Shown here: piece after piece, positions 5,520 to 10,581 of the stretch | Layout: the number at the start of each line of letters is the position of its first letter | Position numbering within the stretch: position 1 is the stretch's first letter | Assembly: GCA_900547275.1 (NCBI GenBank) | Contig: URGA01000071.1 | Location: forward strand, 1-10,581 | Source: an uncultured Oscillospiraceae bacterium | Lineage (GTDB): Bacteria; Bacillota; Clostridia; Oscillospirales; Acutalibacteraceae | Length of the DNA stretch: 10,581 nucleotides | Direction of reading: 5' to 3' | Program-made: the position numbers and the translations under genes | The notes under the pieces: model-generated | What the model was told of the DNA's origin: nothing | Database searches by the model: none | Seen by the model: only the letters and a program-made list of their open reading frames with translations

Positions 5520-6905
5520 TTACGCCATTTTTTCAGCGTTGTGCATAACGTCGTCAATAGTACCAACATTGAAGAACGCCATTTCGGGAACATCATCAAC
5601 CTCACCGTCAACGATTGCTTTAAAGCCTCTGATTGACTCTTTAAGCGGAACAAATACACCGGGAATACCGGAGAACTGCTCTGCAACGTGGAACGGCTGA
5701 GACAGGAATTTCTGTATCTTTCTGGCACGGTAAACAGTAATCTTATCTTCGTCTGACAATTCTTCCATACCGAGGATAGCGATAATATCCTGAAGTTCCT
5801 TGTATTTCTGGAGATATTCCTGTACGCGGCGGGCAACTTCATAATGCTCTTCGCCGACTACGTCCGCCTCAAGAATTCTTGAGTTTGATTCAAGCGGATC
5901 AACAGCAGGATAAATACCCTGCTCAACGATCTTTCTGGACAATACCGTTGTTGCGTCCAGATGAGCGAATGTTGTTGCAGGAGCTGGGTCTGTAAGGTCG
6001 TCCGCAGGCACGTAAACTGCCTGAACAGAAGTAATTGAACCTGCCTTTGTGGAAGCGATACGCTCCTGAAGTTCACCTACGTCTGTAGCAAGGGTTGGCT
6101 GGTAACCAACTGCTGACGGCATTCTGCCCAGCAGTGAAGATACCTCTGAACCTGCCTGTACAAAACGGAAAATATTATCTATGAAAAGCAGTACGTCCTG
6201 ATGCTCTACGTCACGGAAATATTCAGCCATGGTAAGTCCTGTTTCCGCAACTCTCATACGAGCTCCGGGCGGTTCGTTCATCTGGCCGAACACCAGCGCG
6301 GTTTTGCTCAAAACGCCGCTTTCTCTCATTTCATTCCAAAGGTCATTACCCTCACGGGAACGCTCACCTACGCCGGTGAAAATTGAATATCCGCCGTGCT
6401 GAGTAGCAACGTTTGTGATAAGTTCCTGAATAAGAACTGTTTTACCTACGCCCGCACCGCCGAAAAGACCGATCTTTCCGCCCTTCTGGTACGGAGTAAG
6501 CAGGTCAATAACCTTAATACCTGTTTCAAGAATTTCAATATTCGGTGACTGATCCTCAAAACTGGGCGGTCTGCGATGAATGCCCCAATGGGTCTCGCCG
6601 TCCAAATTTCCGAGACCGTCAAGTGTGTCGCCTGTAACATTGAAAAGACGTCCCAGAGTTTTTTTACCTACCGGCACGGAAATAGAAGAGCCTGTAGCAA
6701 CAACTTCCATGTCCTTGCAAAGACCTTCGGAAGCGGCAAGCATAATGCAGCGAACGCAGTTGTTGCCTATATGCTGGCTTACCTCCATTACAAGGCGCTT
6801 GCCGTCCATCTCAACCTGGAGAGCGTCCTTGATTTTCGGCAGTTCGTCCGGAAATTCAACGTCTACAACAGGTCCCATAACCTGAATGATTTTACCTTTA
6901 TTCAT
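5520..6905 (-). CDS. atpD: ATP synthase F1 subunit beta (catalytic)
   Basis: Catalytic subunit of the F1 hexamer, synthesising ATP from ADP and phosphate. It is full length at 461 residues. Seen: Walker A GGAGVGKT at 149-156, catalytic Glu181 in GVGERSREGNDLW (178-190), Walker B LLFIDN at 239-244, the nucleotide-loop MPSAVGYQPTLATDVGELQ at 262-280, and EELSDED at 381-387, a mild variant of the DELSEED torque loop. The start is fixed by a full AGGAGG (minus-strand reading of 6915-6920), 9 nt before the ATG, the strongest RBS in the operon and fitting the three copies of beta needed per complex. The gap from atpG is 24 nt. Nothing in the sequence is out of the ordinary for the family. Confidence 0.99.
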   Translation of the reverse strand: MNKGKIIQVMGPVVDVEFPDELPKIKDALQVEMDGKRLVMEVSQHIGNNCVRCIMLAASEGLCKDMEVVATGSSISVPVGKKTLGRLFNVTGDTLDGLGNLDGETHWGIHRRPPSFEDQSPNIEILETGIKVIDLLTPYQKGGKIGLFGGAGVGKTVLIQELITNVATQHGGYSIFTGVGERSREGNDLWNEMRESGVLSKTALVFGQMNEPPGARMRVAETGLTMAEYFRDVEHQDVLLFIDNIFRFVQAGSEVSSLLGRMPSAVGYQPTLATDVGELQERIASTKAGSITSVQAVYVPADDLTDPAPATTFAHLDATTVLSRKIVEQGIYPAVDPLESNSRILEADVVGEEHYEVARRVQEYLQKYKELQDIIAILGMEELSDEDKITVYRARKIQKFLSQPFHVAEQFSGIPGVFVPLKESIRGFKAIVDGEVDDVPEMAFFNVGTIDDVMHNAEKMA

Positions 6906-6929
6906 ATAGGAATACCTCCTGTAACCGTA

Positions 6930-7817
6930 TTAGTCGGAATTTTTCTTCTGCGCCTTGGAGCCTGCAATAACCTCGGTTATCTCCTGAGTGATCGCAGCCT
7001 GCCTTGCATGGTTATAATCAATCTCCAGCGCGCTGAGCATATCCTTAGCCGCGTTTGTTGCAGTCTGCATAGCAGTCATACGGGCGTTATGCTCAGAGCA
7101 GTAAGACTCAACCAGCGCGCCGTAAATAAAGCCTGCAACATAGTTTGGAACAATATGTTCAAAAACCTCGTCAGGCGACGGCAGAAACGCTACCTGGTCA
7201 TAATACTTTCTGTCTCGCTTAACCGAAATGCGCTCACGTCCCAAAGGGAGAAGCTGATGTATCTCAGCCTGAACGTTAAGCGAGTTGATCATTTTTGTAT
7301 AGATAATATATACCTCGTCAAGCTCTTTGTTTACAAACAGCTCGATGATCTTATCGGAAATATAGCGCGCTCTGTTCATATTCGGGTTCTGAGCGGTGTA
7401 CTTAAAATCAATATCAACCGGAATGTTTTTATGCTCAAAGTATTTACGTCCTACCTGACCTACAACGAACAGCATGTTCTTGTGGTTGGTGAGGCTTTCC
7501 TGCTCGGCAATCTTTATAACATTGTGGTTGTAAGCGCCCGCCATACCCTTATCAGCGGTAACTACTATGTAGCCGCGCTTTCTTTCCTCTTCCGGCAGGT
7601 ATTCGCGCTTATCAAAAAAGCGGTTACCTGCTGTTGGAGACTCAAGCAATATCTTTGCAAGAGCGTCCTGCATTGTGTAAAAGTACGGCTCAGTGTTTTT
7701 GAGACTGTTTCTCGCCTTTGAAAGCTTTGAGGACGAAATCATGTACATGGCGTTCGTGATTTTCATGGTGTCCTTAATGCTTTTCATTCGGCTCTGAATT
7801 TCTCTTGCATTAGCCAT
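6930..7817 (-). CDS. atpG: ATP synthase F1 subunit gamma (rotor shaft)
   Basis: Central rotating shaft of F1, linking the c-ring and epsilon to the alpha3beta3 hexamer. Its 295 residues are in the normal range. The N-terminal helix begins MANAREIQSRMKSIKDTMKI, with the conserved IxxRIxS-type pattern and a TxAMxMxS-like segment at about residues 21-29. The central Rossmann-like domain has VVTADKGMAGAYN, the family's SDRGLCGxxN site with Lys in place of the usual Arg. The C-terminal helix has SEHNARMTAMQTATNAAKDM, matching the canonical SE-x-AARM-x-AM-x-x-AT-x-NA pattern. The ATG at 7815-7817 overlaps the end of atpA by 8 nt (ATGGCTAA), so its translation is probably coupled to atpA. Confidence 0.98.
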   Translation of the reverse strand: MANAREIQSRMKSIKDTMKITNAMYMISSSKLSKARNSLKNTEPYFYTMQDALAKILLESPTAGNRFFDKREYLPEEERKRGYIVVTADKGMAGAYNHNVIKIAEQESLTNHKNMLFVVGQVGRKYFEHKNIPVDIDFKYTAQNPNMNRARYISDKIIELFVNKELDEVYIIYTKMINSLNVQAEIHQLLPLGRERISVKRDRKYYDQVAFLPSPDEVFEHIVPNYVAGFIYGALVESYCSEHNARMTAMQTATNAAKDMLSALEIDYNHARQAAITQEITEVIAGSKAQKKNSD

Positions 7818-9321
7818 GATTTACCTTCTTATATTCATCGGTTATATCGAGAATCTTCTGTTTAACTTCGTCAGTAAGTTCTTTTGTGCTCTCTATTTCG
7901 TCAAGCACGTCTGCATACTTTGCATGGAAGAATTCCAAAAGACCCGTCTGGAATTTTTTAACTTCCTTAGAGTCAATATCAAGGAATTTTCTTCCGATGG
8001 CGGCCACAAGGGATACAACCATTTCAGACATTGAAAGCGGATTGCACAGAGGCTGTTTAAGCATCTCCATAAGTCCCTTGCCGTATGCCAGGTTAACTTT
8101 TGTTTCCTCGTCCAAATCTGACGAGAACTGGGTAAATACTTCCATCTCGCGGTACTGAGCAAGGTCAATACGCAGTGAACCTGCGGCCTTCTTCATAGCC
8201 TTGGTCTGGGCGGCGCCGCCAACACGGGATACGGAAAGTCCGACGTTAACAGCCGGGCGCATACCGCTGAAGAACAGGTCGCTTTCAAGGAAGATCTGAC
8301 CGTCAGTGATGGAAATTACGTTTGTGGGAATATATGCTGAAAGGTCGCCCGCCTGGGTCTCGATTATCGGCAAAGCGGTAAGGGAGCCTCCGCCAAGCTC
8401 ATCTGACAGACGGCTTGAGCGCTCCAGCAGACGTGAATGAAGATAGAATACGTCGCCGGGATAAGCCTCACGGCCCGGGCTTCTTTCAAGCAGAAGAGAC
8501 AATGCACGGTAAGCAACAGCGTGCTTGCTCAGATCATCATATACTATAAGGCAGTCCTTGCCTTTATACATGAAATATTCAGCCATCGCAGTGGCGGAAT
8601 AAGGAGAAATATATTGAAGTGACGCCGGGTCTGACGCTGTGGAGCAAACAATAATCGTATAGTCCATTGCGCCGTGCAGATCAAGCGTATGAACCAGCTT
8701 GGCAACGGTTGACGCTTTCTGGCCGATAGCGTTGTAAATACAAATTACATCCTTGCCTTTCTGGTTAAGAATAGTGTCAATCGCAATAGAAGTTTTACCT
8801 GTCTGACGGTCGCCGATAATAAGTTCACGCTGACCTCTACCTATCGGGAACATTGCGTCAATAGACAAAATACCTGTTGCCATAGGTGTGTCAACCTTCT
8901 GGCGGTCAACGATAGACGGAGCCGGCTCTTCAACCGGGCGATAATCAGCCTCTTTTATCGGGCCTTTTCCGTCAATAGGTTCTCCGAGAGCGTTAACGAT
9001 GCGCCCGATGAATTCCTCGCCTACGGGCACACCTGCTTTTTTATGGGTTCTTGTAGCAACGGAACCTTCGTGAATTTCACTGTCGTCACCGAACAAGATA
9101 CATCCTATTTGGTTTTTCTTAATATCCTGCACCATGCCTTTAATACCGGAATCGAAAACAATAATTTCGCCGTACATAACATGGTTCATACCGTAAATCG
9201 TTGCAATGCCGTCGCCGACAAATACGACTGTGCCGACTTCTTCGTCGTTTTTACCGAAATCATAATTTGTAATTTCTTCACGCAGGATAGATACTATCTG
9301 GTCGGAACTGATAGATGCCAT
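7810..9321 (-). CDS. atpA: ATP synthase F1 subunit alpha
   Basis: Non-catalytic nucleotide-binding subunit of the F1 hexamer. It is full length at 503 residues. Seen: an N-terminal beta barrel (about 25-95), Walker A GDRQTGKT at 170-177 with the family-typical Gln, LIVYDD at 258-263 as Walker B, the SPGREAYPGD segment at 281-290, and SVSRVGGAAQTKAMK with the arginine finger Arg366, equivalent to Escherichia coli Arg376, which reaches into the beta catalytic site. The N-terminus binds delta at the top of the peripheral stalk. The ATG shares one base with the atpH stop (TAATG), so reinitiation is expected; its 3' end overlaps atpG. Confidence 0.99.
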   Translation of the reverse strand: MASISSDQIVSILREEITNYDFGKNDEEVGTVVFVGDGIATIYGMNHVMYGEIIVFDSGIKGMVQDIKKNQIGCILFGDDSEIHEGSVATRTHKKAGVPVGEEFIGRIVNALGEPIDGKGPIKEADYRPVEEPAPSIVDRQKVDTPMATGILSIDAMFPIGRGQRELIIGDRQTGKTSIAIDTILNQKGKDVICIYNAIGQKASTVAKLVHTLDLHGAMDYTIIVCSTASDPASLQYISPYSATAMAEYFMYKGKDCLIVYDDLSKHAVAYRALSLLLERSPGREAYPGDVFYLHSRLLERSSRLSDELGGGSLTALPIIETQAGDLSAYIPTNVISITDGQIFLESDLFFSGMRPAVNVGLSVSRVGGAAQTKAMKKAAGSLRIDLAQYREMEVFTQFSSDLDEETKVNLAYGKGLMEMLKQPLCNPLSMSEMVVSLVAAIGRKFLDIDSKEVKKFQTGLLEFFHAKYADVLDEIESTKELTDEVKQKILDITDEYKKVNHG

Positions 9322-9830
9322 TACTTCACTTCCCCTATGATTTTTTGCTGTAATTGATTAAATCTGCCTTTAAGTGAGCGGTCAATTCTCATATCACCGC
9401 ACTGGATGACAAAACCGCCAAGCAGACTTTCGTCACGGATAATTTCAAGATTAACTGCAGGAGCATTGTATTTTCGCTGCAAAAATGTTTTTATTTTCTT
9501 TACCTGTGCCTCATTCGGCTCTTCAACGCAGTACACCGTTGCAAGCAAAGTGCCGCCTACGGTTTCGCAGATGCGGTGGTACTCGTCAAAAATTTCGTGA
9601 ATATTGGATATTCGGCCGTTTTTGCAAAGCACTTTAACGAATGACGCCATAAGTCCGCTGAAAATACGATCTATCGTCTTTTCCTTTTGAGAAAAGCGGA
9701 CGCGTGGGTCAGACAGCGCCTTTAACAGAACTTCGTTCTCGCCGAATACATCACAAGCGTTTTCAACATCGCTGCGGTCAACGGCAAGCATATGAAGAAC
9801 CTGGGCGTAATTATGAATGGCTGACGTCAT
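9321..9830 (-). CDS. atpH: ATP synthase F1 subunit delta
   Basis: Peripheral-stalk subunit that ties the b dimer to the top of the alpha3beta3 hexamer. Its 169 residues are slightly short of the typical 175-180. The N-terminal helical bundle begins with an aromatic NYAQVLHMLAVD segment, in place of the usual YAxALFxxA pattern. The C-terminal domain ends with DESLLGGFVIQCGDMRIDRSL, the well-conserved family signature (LxGGxxIxxGDxxIDxSxxxxL). The ATG overlaps the atpF stop as ATGA (9827-9830), and its stop overlaps the atpA start as TAATG. The low overall conservation seen here is normal for delta; the C-terminal motif and position make the call secure. Confidence 0.96.
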   Translation of the reverse strand: MTSAIHNYAQVLHMLAVDRSDVENACDVFGENEVLLKALSDPRVRFSQKEKTIDRIFSGLMASFVKVLCKNGRISNIHEIFDEYHRICETVGGTLLATVYCVEEPNEAQVKKIKTFLQRKYNAPAVNLEIIRDESLLGGFVIQCGDMRIDRSLKGRFNQLQQKIIGEVK

Positions 9831-10327
9831 CTTTCTTCACCACCGTTGCCGTCTTCGTCCTCGTTGAGGAACTGGTCGTAAATAGCGCTGTTGTCAATCG
9901 TCTCAGCCTCTTTAGCAACTACCTTTGCAGCTGCATCCAATGCAAGAGAAGCAATATCGTGCTTAACTGAGCGCAACGCATCCTGACGCTCGTTTTCAAT
10001 AGTAACACGGGCGTCCCTAATTAACTTGTCTGATGTCATCTGAGCGTTGTCCACAATCTTGTCCGCCTTTGCTTTTGCGGCAAGTTTTGCGTCTGCAATC
10101 AGGCGGGCGCTCTCTTCGTCAGCACCGGCAAGCTTTGCCTGATACTGATCCTTGAGTTCGCCGGCTGCGCGGCGCTCATCGTCTGCATCTTTAAATTGTT
10201 TGTCAATCATCGCTTTGCGCTTCTCCATCGCGCCTAAAATCTTGTTCCAGACAAACTTTTTCATAAGTATGTAGAATATAACAAGATTTATTACGGTCCA
10301 GAGAAGGTTCCAGTCCAGTGAAAGCAT
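9827..10327 (-). CDS. atpF: ATP synthase Fo subunit b
   Basis: Membrane-anchored stator that dimerises and holds F1 against rotation. Its 166 residues are of normal length. One N-terminal transmembrane helix spans about residues 5-23 (WNLLWTVINLVIFYILM), followed by the basic cytoplasmic junction KKFVWNKI and a long charged, alanine-rich helix (about 35-145) expected to form the right-handed coiled coil. The C-terminus ends in an acidic Glu/Asp/Gly tail (about 155-166) that is richer in acidic residues than most b subunits. The ATG is supported by AAAGGA (minus strand, 10337-10342), 9 nt upstream. It overlaps atpH by 4 nt and follows atpE after a 45-nt gap. Confidence 0.97.
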   Translation of the reverse strand: MLSLDWNLLWTVINLVIFYILMKKFVWNKILGAMEKRKAMIDKQFKDADDERRAAGELKDQYQAKLAGADEESARLIADAKLAAKAKADKIVDNAQMTSDKLIRDARVTIENERQDALRSVKHDIASLALDAAAKVVAKEAETIDNSAIYDQFLNEDEDGNGGEER

Positions 10328-10372
10328 AGTATTGCGTCCTTTCGGGAGTCTTATCTTAAGAATTCATCCTAA

Positions 10373-10581
10373 TTATTTCATAATGAATATAATCAGAATA
10401 CCAATAACAAGACCGTAAACTGCGGTTGCTTCAGCAAGTGCACAACCAAGAATAAGAGCGGTACGAATATCTCCCGCTGCTTCGGGCTGACGAGCAATGG
10501 CGTCAACTGCTTTACCTGTTGCAAGACCAATACCGATACCGGCTGGCCCACCCGTGAGGACGGGGACTGTCTTTGTTTCCG
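10373..10581 (-). CDS. atpE: ATP synthase Fo subunit c, 5' end cut by window edge
   Basis: Ring-forming proteolipid that carries the coupling ion through the membrane. The last 69 complete codons (68 residues plus stop) are visible, which is most of the usual 70-90 residue protein. Seen: the glycine motif AGIGIGLATGK of helix 1, the polar loop ARQPEAAGDIRT, and helix 2 ALILGCALAEATAVYGLVIGILIIFIMK with the ion-binding Glu in LAEAT. At the Na+-ligand positions known from Ilyobacter (Gln32, Ser66) this protein has Ile and Ala, which suggests H+ coupling. The first residues visible, read from the right edge (ETKTVPVLTGGP), are polar and proline-containing where helix 1 should be hydrophobic; this looks like a sequence problem at the edge rather than biology. 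Upstream atpB, expected next, is outside the window. Confidence 0.93.
   Translation of the reverse strand, partial: ETKTVPVLTGGPAGIGIGLATGKAVDAIARQPEAAGDIRTALILGCALAEATAVYGLVIGILIIFIMK

Noticed and set aside
6576..7721. Long open frame of 381 codons on the plus strand opposite atpG and atpD
   Set aside because: It runs antisense through two unmistakable ATP synthase genes, has no recognisable domain or RBS, and is explained by the codon bias of the genes on the other strand.
1..10581. tRNA, rRNA, CRISPR arrays, insertion sequences, riboswitches or phage genes
   Set aside because: None seen by eye: no repeat-spacer series, no transposase, no cloverleaf-like stretch, and the only non-coding region over 200 bases (631-931) is a promoter region.

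Overview
The window looks like a piece of a low-to-mid GC Firmicutes genome, most likely an anaerobic gut-type member of class Clostridia (Oscillospiraceae or Lachnospiraceae-like). The grounds are the gram-positive style ribosome binding sites (AGGAGG, AGGGGG), short signal peptidases I of the SipS type, a TSCPD/4Cys small protein of the kind common in Clostridia, and the gene order and protein style of the F-type ATP synthase. No taxonomic search was possible.

Layout: (1) 1-630, minus strand: the N-terminal 210 codons of a Gfo/Idh/MocA oxidoreductase, best matched to myo-inositol 2-dehydrogenase (IolG), running off the left edge. (2) 631-931: an AT-rich divergent control region with a good sigma-A type promoter in each direction and three inverted repeats that look like protein-binding sites. 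(3) 932-5027, plus strand: four closely packed genes, namely a small TSCPD-domain protein, a 780-residue clan GH-D (GH36-like) alpha-galactosidase family enzyme with an extra C-terminal LamG-like domain, and two tandem signal peptidases I, the second carrying an N-terminal zinc ribbon and a lysine-rich linker. (4) 5038-5069: a strong 14-bp hairpin between convergent operons, probably a bidirectional terminator. (5) 5085-10581, minus strand: the ATP synthase operon read atpE-atpF-atpH-atpA-atpG-atpD-atpC, with atpE cut by the right edge and atpB not seen.

How it works together: the atp genes encode all five F1 subunits (alpha, beta, gamma, delta, epsilon) plus b and c of Fo, tightly packed with start/stop overlaps (ATGA, TAATG, and an 8-nt overlap) suited to translational coupling. 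The c-subunit residues visible point to H+ rather than Na+ coupling, and the epsilon subunit carries all the residues I recall as an ATP-sensing set. On the left, inositol dehydrogenase diverges from the operon holding the predicted cytoplasmic alpha-galactosidase. That suggests, but does not show, use of galactosyl-inositol type sugars.

The window is mostly conventional. The points that most deserve a second look are the zinc-ribbon signal peptidase duplicate, the dyad-rich divergent promoter region, the LamG-like tail on the glycosidase, and an abnormal N-terminal stretch of atpE at the very right edge that looks like a sequence or assembly problem.
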